64,000 nt of DNA from Prevotella sp. ne3005 (GTDB taxonomy: Bacteria; Bacteroidota; Bacteroidia; Bacteroidales; Bacteroidaceae). Numbering within the stretch: the stretch's first letter is position 1; each line of letters opens with the position of its first letter. Positions 8,553-17,649 of this stretch are shown piece after piece. A model generated the notes under the pieces. The model was not told where the DNA came from. It made no database searches and worked only from the letters and a program-made list of their open reading frames with translations. The position numbers and the translations under genes were made by a program. The stretch lies in contig NZ_FOCK01000001.1 in assembly GCF_900110085.1 (NCBI RefSeq), positions 124,001-188,000 of the forward strand. The letters are read 5' to 3'.

Positions 8553-8915
8553 CGAATAATTTTCGATATGTGTACCAAATGGAGCAAAAAATAACATTAT
8601 TTTCTTTTGTCCGTTCCCTCTACCCTACCTCATGGTGATCATTGAAATGGAAAACTCGCAAATTAGACCATAATAAATTGTAGCCACTCACATCACATTC
8701 TTGCTCAGTTTATCCCACTATTATGCCCGTTTATTACAAACCTATGCAGAATATCCCAGATTTATGGAGGAATAAATCTGACTGCCTACCTTTGCAACAT
8801 GATTTCAAAAGTTTAGTAGATGGCATTCGTTTCGACCACTACGTTGAATTTGCCTCGAAGGTCTCAAACCGCTAAAATTTTAGGGGAAATGTGATGGGGT
8901 TACTGAAAAATTGCT

Positions 8916-8923
8916 TATCTTTG
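8916..8923 (+). promoter_or_regulatory. -7 box directly before the DUF418 gene
   Basis: TATCTTTG ends four bases before the ATG at 8928, so the transcript is expected to be leaderless or nearly so. No clear -33 box. Another TACCTTTG at 8787-8794 precedes only a five-codon frame. Confidence 0.55.
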
Positions 8924-8927
8924 CACC

Positions 8928-10127
8928 ATGCTAAAACAAAAACTTGGACCGACTACAGAAAAAGAGCGTCACCTGATACTCGATATTCTTAGGGGATTGG
9001 CATTGGCTGACATCGCACTGGCCAATTTCCCCGAGTTTGCATTGTGGACCTTCCTCTCTCCGAATGAGCAGGCAATGTTGCCTACGGCTGAGGTTGACAA
9101 GGTGGTAAGATTCTTGCAGTTTGCCTTTGTCGACGGAAAGTTCTACACCATCTTCTCGATACTGTTTGGCATAGGATTCTCACTGATACTGGCTCGACGA
9201 AGTGTCTCGCTATTCCTGCGCCGCATGCTGATACTGGCCTGCATCGGCTTCTGCCATCTGATGTTTATCTGGAGCGGCGATATCTTGTTGCTCTATGCCG
9301 TAGGCGGACTGTTGCTGCCTCTGTTCATCAAGATAAAAGACAAGGTGCTCATGGTAATAGCGGGGCTGCTGATCTTTGTGCCAGTTGTGCTGGATGCCCT
9401 GACGGAGTTCGTCGGCATCGATTTCTCGGGACCATTCTATGACCTCTGGTGGGCACAGGCAGCCAAAGAGGGCATCACGGAGGCCAACTTCGCCTCCTGG
9501 CTTCGCGATGCCGACGATTATGCGGCGATGTTTGCCTTTCTGAAACAAGGGGCTTGCGAACGACTGTGGGAGATTGTGTCGGGTCATAGGTTGCCAAAGG
9601 TGCTGGGACTGTTTATCATCGGTTTTCTGATAGGCAGACACCGGTTCTATGCCCGTTTAAGGGAACTGCCACTGAAACAGATCTTCCTGTGGACGCTGGT
9701 GTTCTCGCTGCCTACCTCGCTGCTCTATGCCTGGAGTGTGGTTGAGGGACATCCCTGGGGACTAACTGTCCACTCGCTGCTCTATGCCGTGAGCGTCATT
9801 CCCATGTCGTTCAGCTATATCGCGGCTGTCTGTCTGCTATTCCTGAAGCGCCCTGCCTGGCTCATGCCTCTTGGCCAGCCCGGACGGATGGCGCTGACGT
9901 GCTACATCATGCAGTCGGTGATAGGCGTCATCTTGTTCTACGGCTTGGGATTTGGACTTGGCACAACCTTCGGCCTCATCACCATCGAACTGACGGCCGT
10001 CATCGTCTTCCTCTTCCAGATAGCCGTCTGCAAGTTGTGGCTTCACTTTTTCCGCTTCGGCCCGCTCGAGTGGATCTGGCGCATGCTTACTTACGGCCGC
10101 TACTTCCCCATATCTTGGAAGGAGTAA
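8928..10127 (+). CDS. DUF418 family membrane protein
   Basis: 399 residues with about nine or ten hydrophobic segments, so an inner-membrane protein. The N-terminus (ERHLILDILRGLALADIALANFPEF) and the C-terminus (FRFGPLEWIWRMLTYGRYFPI) match the YeiB/DUF418 family, whose members resemble acyltransferase-3/heparan acetyltransferase-like membrane proteins. The substrate is unknown. The -7 box almost touches the ATG. It is the first gene inside the stretch bounded by tRNA-Ser 3' repeats, and no functional partner is apparent next to it. Confidence 0.85.
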   Translation: MLKQKLGPTTEKERHLILDILRGLALADIALANFPEFALWTFLSPNEQAMLPTAEVDKVVRFLQFAFVDGKFYTIFSILFGIGFSLILARRSVSLFLRRMLILACIGFCHLMFIWSGDILLLYAVGGLLLPLFIKIKDKVLMVIAGLLIFVPVVLDALTEFVGIDFSGPFYDLWWAQAAKEGITEANFASWLRDADDYAAMFAFLKQGACERLWEIVSGHRLPKVLGLFIIGFLIGRHRFYARLRELPLKQIFLWTLVFSLPTSLLYAWSVVEGHPWGLTVHSLLYAVSVIPMSFSYIAAVCLLFLKRPAWLMPLGQPGRMALTCYIMQSVIGVILFYGLGFGLGTTFGLITIELTAVIVFLFQIAVCKLWLHFFRFGPLEWIWRMLTYGRYFPISWKE

Positions 10128-10209
10128 AAGTGATGAAAAAACGCTTGAGCAGTATGTACGAATCTGTATGCTCCCAGAAGGAATATGGAAAGGGTGATAC
10201 TACTCATTG

Positions 10210-10773
10210 CTACAATATCAGATGTTTCATGGGGTGACCGCCCCAATGGCTATCATTTACATATCGGAATCCGACAGAAGTGTATAATGCTTCGCCGACG
10301 GGATTATTCTTATCTACCAAGAGACCGACACACGGCAAGCCCAAACGATTAGCCCGTTCTTTAGTAGCCAACAACAGTTTTTGGGCTATACCCTGACGAC
10401 GATATTCGGGTTGTACAGCCAGAGAATCAAGATAGAGTTCACCTGCTTGTGTTTCATCGTCCATACCTGAATGGTCCTTACCAATATATTCTTTTGCATC
10501 TTCGATGAAAGCTCGTCGAAGTTCGTGCAGTTGGCCGCCATCATAGCTGACTGATATGCCGACCACCTTATTGCAATCCTTTGCAACGAGAGTATTCTTG
10601 TAACTATACTGAGAGTCTTCTCTTTCGACAAGCATTGTCATCATCTTCTGGAAGTCATCAAGTCCATAGCCATCCCCGCAGAAATACAGACAGCAATCAT
10701 CTGTCATTGCCATCATAATCAAGCGGACAATTTCTGCTGCCTGGCTCTTTGTTGCTTCTTGAATCTCTATCAT
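10210..10773 (-). CDS. GNAT-family N-acetyltransferase
   Basis: 187 residues. The acetyl-CoA binding motif A is clear (YLDSLAVQPEYRRQGIAQKLLLATKERA, around residues 115-140), followed by a typical GNAT end (NNPVGEALYTSVGFRYV). The substrate cannot be inferred. A minus-strand -7-like TACTTTTG lies at 10815-10822, back to back with the promoter of the rightward Vat-like gene. Its 3' end lies 83 bases from the end of the DUF418 gene, with which it converges. Confidence 0.85.
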   Translation of the reverse strand: MIEIQEATKSQAAEIVRLIMMAMTDDCCLYFCGDGYGLDDFQKMMTMLVEREDSQYSYKNTLVAKDCNKVVGISVSYDGGQLHELRRAFIEDAKEYIGKDHSGMDDETQAGELYLDSLAVQPEYRRQGIAQKLLLATKERANRLGLPCVGLLVDKNNPVGEALYTSVGFRYVNDSHWGGHPMKHLIL

Positions 10774-10854
10774 CTGTACTTCTCCAATTCCTTAATTAAT
10801 CTCAAAACCAGGCACAAAAGTACAAAGAAATCTCCAAATCTCAGATGAAAACAC

Positions 10855-10862
10855 TAACTTTG
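10855..10862 (+). promoter_or_regulatory. -7 box of the Vat-like gene
   Basis: TAACTTTG, 24 bases before the ATG at 10887; a divergent partner on the minus strand is at 10815-10822. Confidence 0.55.
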
Positions 10863-10886
10863 CAACATTATTTATGAGAAATAGCG

Positions 10887-11540
10887 ATGGCAAATAAAAG
10901 ACCAAATCCAAACGAGGCGTTTCCTAATCCGAATCTACCAAGACTCTGCTACATCAAGAATGTGGTGAAGAATCCGCGTATCATCATCGGCGATTACACC
11001 TACTATGATGATGTGGATGGTGCTGACCAGTTTGAGAAGCACGTCACGCATTTCTACGACTTTATCGGTGACAAACTTATTATCGGTAAGTTCTGTGCTA
11101 TTGCCAAGGGGGTGGAGTTTGTGATGAACGGTGCTAATCACAGGATGGATTGTGCTACAACATATCCCTTTTATATCATGGGTGGCGACTGGGGAAGTGC
11201 CATTGCACCAGTGAAAGACGAATTGCCGCAGAAAGGAGATACCATCATTGGCAATGATGTCTGGATCGGCCAGAACGTCACCGTGATGCCTGGCGTCCAT
11301 ATCGGCGACGGAGCCATTATTGGAACAAACTCGGTGGTGGCAAAGGATATTCCTCCTTATGCTATTGCTGTTGGGAATCCTTGTCGAGTTGTCAGGAAAC
11401 GCTTCGATGACGAACTGATAGAGCTATTGCTTAAACTCAGGTGGTGGGACAAAAGCATAGAGGAAATAGAAACCCTCATGCCGATATTATCTTGTGGCAA
11501 CTTGGAAAAGGTAAAGACAGAACTGAAGGCAAGACTATGA
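10887..11540 (+). CDS. Vat/CatB-like xenobiotic O-acetyltransferase
   Basis: 217-residue left-handed beta-helix acetyltransferase. The signature block [16 protein letters not shown] / MNGANHRMD (catalytic His in ANHRMD), [12 protein letters not shown] and the [12 protein letters not shown] hexapeptide turns are those of the Vat and CatB group, which acetylate streptogramin A or chloramphenicol. Chromosomal homologues are common in Bacteroidales and many are not proven resistance genes, so resistance is an inference only. Length is normal and no catalytic residue is missing. The C-terminal helix ([16 protein letters not shown]) is also typical. Confidence 0.85.
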   Translation: MANKRPNPNEAFPNPNLPRLCYIKNVVKNPRIIIGDYTYYDDVDGADQFEKHVTHFYDFIGDKLIIGKFCAIAKGVEFVMNGANHRMDCATTYPFYIMGGDWGSAIAPVKDELPQKGDTIIGNDVWIGQNVTVMPGVHIGDGAIIGTNSVVAKDIPPYAIAVGNPCRVVRKRFDDELIELLLKLRWWDKSIEEIETLMPILSCGNLEKVKTELKARL

Positions 11541-11629
11541 TTATTCTGATAACAGGTGCATACAGCTTGGCAAGACCGTTGTGACAGCAAACAATTAAAA
11601 TAACAATATTCAAAGTAAAGCTATCAATT

Positions 11630-11815
11630 ATGAAGTACCCATGTGAGAACTGCAAGCTACGTGCTGCGTATGACAAGAATCCGAAGTCATTAATTGGACG
11701 CTTCTGGCGTTGGCAAATCAACTTCTGTCCCAGTTGGCGAGGTTACTTTAAGTCGTTGCCACCTGAGAAACAGGAAGAGTTTCGCAAGAAGTATGATTTT
11801 TGGAAGTATCAATAA
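11630..11815 (+). CDS. Small cysteine-containing hypothetical protein (61 aa)
   Basis: Short basic, aromatic-rich protein beginning MKYPCENCKLRAAYDKNPKS, with a CxxC pair at residues 5 and 8, a third Cys near 33, and W-rich middle (FWRWQINFCPSW). No family name is known to me. The CxxC near the start could bind a metal, but no second CxxC is present. It lies 18 bases before the DoxX-like gene and may share its transcript. Codon usage looks like that of its neighbours. Confidence 0.6.
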   Translation: MKYPCENCKLRAAYDKNPKSLIGRFWRWQINFCPSWRGYFKSLPPEKQEEFRKKYDFWKYQ

Positions 11816-11833
11816 TTTGTAAATCGTAGAGCT

Positions 11834-12271
11834 ATGAAGTATCTCAAATTATTTTTCCGTTTGCTGTTGGGTCTGTTTATGACCTATGCAGGTTTCAGTC
11901 ATCTGACATTCAACCGTCAGGAGTTTGTGGCGCAGGTGCCCACATGGCTCCAATTCAGTGAAGGCTTAACCGATTTCGTGGTGCTGGCATCGGGCGTAGT
12001 GGAGATTGCACTTGGCCTCGGTATGCTGCTGTTATGGAAGAAAAAGGCTGTGGTAGGTGCATTACTGGCCCTCTTCTATGTCGCCATCTTCCCTGGTAAC
12101 ATCAACCAGTACGTCAATCACATTGATGCCTTTGGTCTCACCACTGACAATCTGCGTCTTATCCGTCTGTTCATCCAGCCCGTCCTTATCTACCTCGCTC
12201 TTTGGAGCACTGGAGGTTGGCAACAGTTGAAATCATGGTGGCAGTGTCTAACAAAGTCTAAGAAGGCATAA
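11834..12271 (+). CDS. DoxX-like small membrane protein
   Basis: 145 residues with four hydrophobic segments. The N-terminal KLFFRLLLGLFMTYAGFSHL and the later GNINQYVNHIDAFGL fit the DoxX/MauE-like group of four-helix membrane proteins, found as redox-partner subunits or with no known role. It is followed after three bases by a DUF1304 protein, suggesting a two-gene membrane unit. No catalytic motif is visible. Confidence 0.7.
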   Translation: MKYLKLFFRLLLGLFMTYAGFSHLTFNRQEFVAQVPTWLQFSEGLTDFVVLASGVVEIALGLGMLLLWKKKAVVGALLALFYVAIFPGNINQYVNHIDAFGLTTDNLRLIRLFIQPVLIYLALWSTGGWQQLKSWWQCLTKSKKA

Positions 12272-12274
12272 AAT

Positions 12275-12628
12275 ATGAGTATGCTCACCACTGTCCTGGC
12301 AATATTGGTGGCCTTGGAACATCTGTACATCATGTTCCTCGAAACCATCGCGACGAGTTCAGAAAGCACGTCAAGAGTGTTTGGCATCAGCATTGACCAG
12401 CTGAAAAGCAAGACCATTGCGACGCTGTTGAAGAATCAGGGTGTGTATAACGGTCTGATAGCCATTCTACTGTTGGTTGCTGTCTGGCAACAGGATTTGC
12501 TGTGGACACGGCTGCTATTGGGCTATGTCGTGTTGGTAGCACTATATGGTAGTCTGACCAGCAAGCCAAACATCATCCTGAAACAAGGCGGCTTGGCTAT
12601 CTTGGGATTGATCTGTAGTTTTATCTGA
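12275..12628 (+). CDS. DUF1304 family membrane protein
   Basis: 117 residues, four predicted membrane helices. LAILVALEHLYIMFLETIA and the KNQGVYNGLIAILLL segment are characteristic of DUF1304 (YqjF/YwdK-like) proteins, function unknown. It starts three bases after the DoxX-like gene and ends four bases before a GNAT gene, so the three are probably translated from one transcript. Confidence 0.75.
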   Translation: MSMLTTVLAILVALEHLYIMFLETIATSSESTSRVFGISIDQLKSKTIATLLKNQGVYNGLIAILLLVAVWQQDLLWTRLLLGYVVLVALYGSLTSKPNIILKQGGLAILGLICSFI

Positions 12629-12632
12629 GTGT

Positions 12633-13154
12633 ATGGAAAAAGAGATACGGTTATTACCACTTAGGGAGGCAAAGACCATTGCTATGAAGGAAGAAATGCA
12701 GGAGGCATTCCAGCATGGATTTCAGTCGTACTATAAAGAAGACAACCAATGGCAGGTGCTGCCTGATAAGGACTTCTATCAGTCGTTAGAGGCTGAAGGA
12801 GCAGAAGTCTACGAAGCTATTGATACAGACGGTCTGCGTGTGGGTGGTGCCATCATTGCTATTGATTCTGCCGAACATAGAGGCGAATTGTCGTTTCTCT
12901 ATGTGAAAGTGGGCGTTCAGAGCAAGGGCATCGGACAGGGCATCTGGAAAGCCATCGAGAGATTGCATCCTGAAGTGGAGGTTTGGGAAACCTGCACGCC
13001 GTATTTCGACCGTCGAAACATCCACTTCTACATCAACCGCTTAGGATTCCATGCCGTCGAGTTCTTCAACGAGCATCATCCTGACCCGCACATGCCAGAG
13101 CAGTTTGACCAGGAGGACGGGCTGTTCAGATTTGAGAAGAGAATGGCGGATTAA
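12633..13154 (+). CDS. GNAT-family N-acetyltransferase
   Basis: 173 residues. Motif A is ELSFLYVKVGVQSKGIGQGIWKAIE (residues ~88-112), then a second half with ETCTPYFDRRNIHFYINRLGFHAVEF typical of GNAT enzymes. Substrate unknown. It closes the small membrane-protein operon and lies 74 bases ahead of nrfH, whose own promoter lies in that gap. Confidence 0.82.
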   Translation: MEKEIRLLPLREAKTIAMKEEMQEAFQHGFQSYYKEDNQWQVLPDKDFYQSLEAEGAEVYEAIDTDGLRVGGAIIAIDSAEHRGELSFLYVKVGVQSKGIGQGIWKAIERLHPEVEVWETCTPYFDRRNIHFYINRLGFHAVEFFNEHHPDPHMPEQFDQEDGLFRFEKRMAD

Positions 13155-13197
13155 CAATTATTATGTCCTAAAATTAGGCAGTTTGGAATATTTTCCG

Positions 13198-13205
13198 TAT
13201 ATTTG
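13198..13205 (+). promoter_or_regulatory. -7 box of the nrfHA-ccsBA operon
   Basis: TATATTTG followed by CAAC, 23 bases before the nrfH ATG. A canonical -33 TTTG at 19-20 bp spacing is absent, so an activator may be needed; no operator palindrome was found. Confidence 0.55.
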
Positions 13206-13228
13206 CAACATAAATATACCTATAACGA

Positions 13229-13846
13229 ATGAAGCTGAAAGATTTTTTTGCTTTTAAAGACTGGCTATCGTATCGACAGAAGGTGGGTTTGCTGGTGATA
13301 GCAGGCGTCGTATGCGGCCTCGGCGGATTGTTTATGTATCTGCTTAGGGCGCATACTTATTTTATAGGTGACAACCCGTCGGCCTGCGTCAACTGCCACA
13401 TCATGACACCTTACTATGCTACGTGGAGCCACTCCTCTCACGGACGTATCGACCATCAGTCAAACGGTGCCACTTGCAACGATTGCCATGTGCCCCATCA
13501 GAATCTCGCCGTATATTACGGTTTCAAGGCAGTCGACGGTTTAAAGCACACAGTGTATTTCGTGGGCCACATGGAGCATCAGGCCATCAAGGCCGAGAAG
13601 CTAACAGGTCAGGTAGTGATGGACAATTGTATCCGCTGCCACACACAGCTGAACACGGAGTTTGTGAAGACAGGCCGCATGGGCTATATGCAGCAGTTGG
13701 CTACAGGCGGCAAGGTGTGCTGGGACTGTCATCGTAACGTGCCCCACGGTGGCATGAACTCGCTGATGGCAACACCTGGAGCCGAGGGGGTGACACCCCT
13801 ACCACCATCGCCTGTGCCGGAATGGCTTCAGAACATGATGAAATGA
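13229..13846 (+). CDS. nrfH: Cytochrome c nitrite reductase small subunit NrfH
   Basis: 205-residue membrane-anchored tetrahaem cytochrome of the NapC/NirT family. One N-terminal transmembrane helix (~20-40) is followed by four haem motifs: CVNCH (53), CNDCH (83), CIRCH (134), CWDCH (164). It carries electrons from menaquinol to NrfA on the outer face of the inner membrane. nrfA follows 40 bases downstream. All four haem sites are intact and length is normal. Confidence 0.95.
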   Translation: MKLKDFFAFKDWLSYRQKVGLLVIAGVVCGLGGLFMYLLRAHTYFIGDNPSACVNCHIMTPYYATWSHSSHGRIDHQSNGATCNDCHVPHQNLAVYYGFKAVDGLKHTVYFVGHMEHQAIKAEKLTGQVVMDNCIRCHTQLNTEFVKTGRMGYMQQLATGGKVCWDCHRNVPHGGMNSLMATPGAEGVTPLPPSPVPEWLQNMMK

Positions 13847-13886
13847 AAAATTCAACAAACATCGCAAATAAATTAAAAAAAATATT

Positions 13887-15446
13887 ATGGCAAAGCAATT
13901 GAAAAAATGGCAAGGTTGGATACTCTTCGGAGGATCTATGGCAGTAGTCTTTATCCTGGGACTGCTTGTGTCGTCGCTGATGGAGCGCAGGGCCGAGGTG
14001 GCCAGTGTGTTCAACAACAAACGTACTGTGTTTGAGGATGAAATAATCGCTCAGAACGAGAAGTTCAAGGCTGACTATCCGCGTGAGTACGAGACGTGGG
14101 CGATGACAGAGGACACCACGTTCAAATCAAAGTACAACTCGTCGCAGGAGGTAGATGTGCTTGAGCAGCGTCCTGAGATGGTGGTGCTGTGGGCTGGCTA
14201 TGCCTTCTCGCGCCACTACAATTCCCCTCGTGGACATAAGCACGCCCTTGAGGATATGCGCAAGATTCTGCGTACGGGTAATCCAGGCATTATGGTAAAG
14301 ACTGCCGATGGAAGCGATTCTATCGCCGTAGATATGCAGCCCGCCACCTGCTGGACGTGTAAGGGACCCGATGTGCCTCGCATGATGCGCGAACTGGGTA
14401 ATGGTAAGGATCAATTTGATCCTGCTAACTTCTATGCAAAGAAGTGGAGTGAGTTAGGAGCTGAAGAGGTGAATACCATCGGCTGCTCAGACTGTCACGA
14501 TGCCCGCACCATGGATTTGCGCCCTGCCCGTCCTGCCCTCTACGAGGCCTTTGCCCGTCGTGGTCTGGATGTGAAGAATGCTACCCATCAGGAAATGCGT
14601 TCGCTGGTATGCGCTCAGTGCCACGTGGAGTACTACTTCATCAAGCCTAACGACGAGAAGAATCCCGGCAAGGCCAACTATCTGGTATTCCCGCACGACA
14701 AGGGATTAACCTGCGAGGCTGCCGAGGAATACTACGACGAGATTGGTTTCTACGACTATATCCATCCGCTATCTGGCACGAAGATTCTGAAGGCTCAGCA
14801 TCCGGGTTGGGAGATGTCGCAGCATGGTATCCATGCCCAGCGCGGCGTATCGTGTGCCGACTGTCACATGCCCTATAAGCAGGAAGGTGGCGTGAAGTTC
14901 TCTGACCACCAGATTCAGTCGCCATTGGCCAAGATTGACCGCACTTGTCAGACCTGTCACCGTCAGGATGCCGAGGTGCTGCGCCAGAATGTGTACGACC
15001 GTCAGGAGAAGTGCAACGAGGTGCGCAACCGTGCCGAGCAGGAACTGGCCCGTGCCCATTTCGAGGCTAAGTTCATCATCGACAAGGGAGCTACAGAGGC
15101 TGAGATGGCTCCTATCCAGGCTTTGTTGCGCAAGAGCCAGTGGCGTTGGGACTATGCCATCGCCTCTCATGGTGCTACTTTCCATGCGCCTCAGGAAGTT
15201 ACCCGTCTGCTCTCCCACTCTGTCGACTATGCCCAGCAGGCCCGTTTGCTCATCGCCCGCGTAGCCGCCAAGCACGGACATACCGAAGCCATCCCTGTGC
15301 CTGATTATAGCACCAAGGCAAAGGCTCAGGCTGCCATCGGTCTCAACATGCAGAAGCTGAACGAGAACAAGCAACGCTTCCTGCAGGAAATCGAGCCCAA
15401 GTGGATTGAAGAGGCGAAAAAGAACGGAAAACTGATTGAGATCTGA
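13887..15446 (+). CDS. nrfA: Ammonia-forming cytochrome c nitrite reductase NrfA
   Basis: 519 residues with a signal-anchor helix. Five haem sites: the catalytic lysine-ligated CWTCK at 155, then CSDCH (200), CAQCH (242), CADCH (323), CQTCH (354). CxxCK first plus four CxxCH is diagnostic for the six-electron reduction of nitrite to ammonium. The same enzyme can reduce nitric oxide and hydroxylamine. The stop codon overlaps the ATG of ccsB by one base (TGATG), so translation is probably coupled to the maturation genes. Confidence 0.97.
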   Translation: MAKQLKKWQGWILFGGSMAVVFILGLLVSSLMERRAEVASVFNNKRTVFEDEIIAQNEKFKADYPREYETWAMTEDTTFKSKYNSSQEVDVLEQRPEMVVLWAGYAFSRHYNSPRGHKHALEDMRKILRTGNPGIMVKTADGSDSIAVDMQPATCWTCKGPDVPRMMRELGNGKDQFDPANFYAKKWSELGAEEVNTIGCSDCHDARTMDLRPARPALYEAFARRGLDVKNATHQEMRSLVCAQCHVEYYFIKPNDEKNPGKANYLVFPHDKGLTCEAAEEYYDEIGFYDYIHPLSGTKILKAQHPGWEMSQHGIHAQRGVSCADCHMPYKQEGGVKFSDHQIQSPLAKIDRTCQTCHRQDAEVLRQNVYDRQEKCNEVRNRAEQELARAHFEAKFIIDKGATEAEMAPIQALLRKSQWRWDYAIASHGATFHAPQEVTRLLSHSVDYAQQARLLIARVAAKHGHTEAIPVPDYSTKAKAQAAIGLNMQKLNENKQRFLQEIEPKWIEEAKKNGKLIEI

Positions 15447-16339
15447 TGTGGACGAAACCCTGGACATTTAAGGAAGGCTTCCTCATTGGAGGAGGCCTTA
15501 TCTTTGCAGGACTGATGCTGGAACTGAGCGTGGGTCCTGTAATGTGGGATGCATTTGCGTGGCCAGCTAACGCCATTGTGCTGGCAGGACTCTTTGTGAT
15601 GTTGACAGCGATGGCGTACTTGCGTAAAAAAATATATGCCTTCCAATGGATGACAACGTATCAAGCAGCCATCCCAGCTATGGTATATGCTGTTGCGCTG
15701 ACCATTATCATGGGACTGACACGACAGCAAGCAAACGGCACGTGGCTGAACAATATGCTGTCGTTCTGGCCGTTCGTACTTATTTATGTGTATATCACGG
15801 TGATTCTGGGACTCACCATCCATCGCAGATTACGTCAAATATTCAGAGGTGAGTGGTCGATGAAGCGCGATGTACCTTTCTTATTGAACCATCTCGGCCT
15901 TTTCATAGCATTGACCACTGCCACGCTTGGCAATGCCGACATACAGCGCGTAAAAATGATTAGTAGCGTTGGCGAACCTGAATGGCGCGCAATGGAGCAA
16001 GGAGGTGCTATCAAAGAAATGGATCTGGCCATCGAACTGAAGAAGTTCATCATGGAAACCTACGACGACGGCTCGCCCAAGCGCTTTGCTTCGGAGATAC
16101 AGATACTGACGAAGACGGGCAAGAATATCGAGACTACCATTGATGTGAACATGCCCTACGAGGTGGACGGCTGGAAAATCTATCAGTACGGCTACGACAC
16201 GCAGATGGGGGCTCAGAGCCAGATATCAATACTCGAACTGGTGAGCGACCCGTGGCTGCCATTTGTCTATACAGGTATTTATATGATGCTGGCAGGAGCG
16301 GTTTGTATGTTTGTTATTGGTGGGAGGAAACGCGTATGA
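15446..16339 (+). CDS. ccsB: ResB/CcsB-like cytochrome c maturation protein
   Basis: 297 residues. Three to four N-terminal membrane helices, a periplasmic segment (~150-270) containing a ResB-like domain (FEVDGWKIYQYGYD-type ending seen as YEVDGWKIYQYGY), and a last membrane helix (YTGIYMMLAGAVCMFVIGG). System II cytochrome c synthesis needs CcsB with CcsA to deliver haem to CxxCH sites. Its coupling to nrfA by a one-base overlap and to ccsA by a four-base overlap supports dedicated maturation of the nrf haems, including perhaps the CxxCK site. Confidence 0.85.
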   Translation: MWTKPWTFKEGFLIGGGLIFAGLMLELSVGPVMWDAFAWPANAIVLAGLFVMLTAMAYLRKKIYAFQWMTTYQAAIPAMVYAVALTIIMGLTRQQANGTWLNNMLSFWPFVLIYVYITVILGLTIHRRLRQIFRGEWSMKRDVPFLLNHLGLFIALTTATLGNADIQRVKMISSVGEPEWRAMEQGGAIKEMDLAIELKKFIMETYDDGSPKRFASEIQILTKTGKNIETTIDVNMPYEVDGWKIYQYGYDTQMGAQSQISILELVSDPWLPFVYTGIYMMLAGAVCMFVIGGRKRV

Positions 16340-17127
16340 GTTGGGAGCATTTTATATATTTCGCAATTGCAGCGGTACTGCTTTGGGCCGTGGGTGCATG
16401 GGCTGCGTGGAAGAGTAAAACTGGTATGGCCTACGCGACAACTGTCTTGGGCTTGCTCTTTTTCTTCTCGTTCATCCTCTCTATGTGGATCTCGCTGGAG
16501 CGACCGCCACTGCGCACGATGGGCGAAACGCGACTCTGGTATTCGTTCTTCCTGCCGTTGGCGGGTCTCATCGTCTATTCGCGCTGGAAGTACAAGTGGA
16601 TCCTGTCGTTCTCAACCATTCTCGCCCTGGTATTTATCTGTGTAAATCTGTTCAAACCGGAGATACACGACAAGACGCTGATGCCCGCCCTTCAGAGTCC
16701 TTGGTTTGCGCCACATGTTATCGTCTATATGTTCGCCTACGCCGTACTCGGTGCGGCGGCAGTGATGGCTATCTATCTGCTCTTTATCAAAAAGAGTGAC
16801 ATCGCTGACCAAGAGTTTGACATCACGGACAACCTCGTTTATGTCGGTCTTGCCTTCCTCACCATAGGCATGCTTTTTGGTGCCCTATGGGCCAAGGAGG
16901 CATGGGGCCACTACTGGTCGTGGGATCCTAAAGAAACGTGGGCTGCCATCACTTGGCTAGCCTACCTCATCTACGTCCACTACCGCCAGTTACAACTCCA
17001 TCGTGAGCGGCTGGCCCTTTGGATAATCATCATATCGTTCGTACTCTTACAAATGTGTTGGTGGGGTATCAATTACCTGCCATCAGCCCAAGGTTCAAGT
17101 GTACATACTTATAGCATTAGTGAATAA
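16336..17127 (+). CDS. ccsA: CcsA/CcmC-type haem handling protein
   Basis: 263 residues, about eight membrane helices. The tryptophan-rich haem motif is present as EAWGHYWSWDPKETWA near residue 195, with conserved flanking histidines (APHVIVYMFAY and the later VHYRQ). The ATG at 16336 overlaps the ccsB stop (ATGA); the upstream in-frame start at 16252 lies inside ccsB and is rejected. Last gene of the nrfHA-ccsBA unit. Confidence 0.92.
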   Translation: MSWEHFIYFAIAAVLLWAVGAWAAWKSKTGMAYATTVLGLLFFFSFILSMWISLERPPLRTMGETRLWYSFFLPLAGLIVYSRWKYKWILSFSTILALVFICVNLFKPEIHDKTLMPALQSPWFAPHVIVYMFAYAVLGAAAVMAIYLLFIKKSDIADQEFDITDNLVYVGLAFLTIGMLFGALWAKEAWGHYWSWDPKETWAAITWLAYLIYVHYRQLQLHRERLALWIIIISFVLLQMCWWGINYLPSAQGSSVHTYSISE

Positions 17128-17133
17128 ACAACT

Positions 17134-17649
17134 ATGAGAAAAGCAAGTAGAGAGATGGATGCCGCCTTCGCTTTGGAGGTGTTAGATAAGGCACCATACG
17201 TTACAGTCAGCATGATTAAATCAGATGGGAGTCCATACGGATTACCTCTTTCGTTGGTACGCACAGACGAGAAAACCTTCTATTTCCATTGTGCCTTGGA
17301 GGGTGACAAGTTGGACTGCATTCGTCACTGTCCGACTGTATTCCTCTCGGCAGTTACTAAATGTGCGCCTACGGTTGGCCCTAAAGATGGAAGTTTTACG
17401 CTACAATACAAATCTGCAACCGCCGTAGGCAAGGCAGAGATTGTGACAGACCACGAAGAGAAGATTGCTGGTCTGAGAGCTATCTGCCAGCGTTTTCTCC
17501 CTCATCATATGGATGCTTTCGATGATGCTATTGCCAGAAGTCTCGAACGGACAGCAGTGGTTAGGATTACTCTGACTGAACCTCCCGTTGGTAAGCGTAA
17601 ACAGTATGATAAACAGGGTGAAGAAATGAAATATGGCAGAATGAAATGA
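17134..17649 (+). CDS. NimA-like pyridoxamine 5'-phosphate oxidase family protein
   Basis: 171 residues with a split-barrel flavin-binding fold. The start MRKASREMD, then APYVTVSMIKSDGSPYGLPLSLV and YFHCALEGDKLDCIR, match the family that includes 5-nitroimidazole reductases (Nim). The nearby flavin-type and respiratory context suggests a redox role. Whether it reduces nitro drugs is not shown. It starts six bases after ccsA and overlaps the next gene by four bases. Confidence 0.82.
   Translation: MRKASREMDAAFALEVLDKAPYVTVSMIKSDGSPYGLPLSLVRTDEKTFYFHCALEGDKLDCIRHCPTVFLSAVTKCAPTVGPKDGSFTLQYKSATAVGKAEIVTDHEEKIAGLRAICQRFLPHHMDAFDDAIARSLERTAVVRITLTEPPVGKRKQYDKQGEEMKYGRMK

Noticed and set aside
8787..8815. 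TACCTTTG followed by a five-codon frame
   Set aside because: Could be a promoter of a lost gene, but nothing downstream supports a product before the DUF418 promoter.
10132..10236. 34-codon ORF after DUF418
   Set aside because: No recognisable composition or RBS, and its end overlaps the convergent GNAT gene; treated as chance.
10887..11540. Calling the Vat-like protein an antibiotic resistance gene
   Set aside because: The fold and catalytic His are there, but chromosomal homologues often have unknown substrates; only family membership is claimed.
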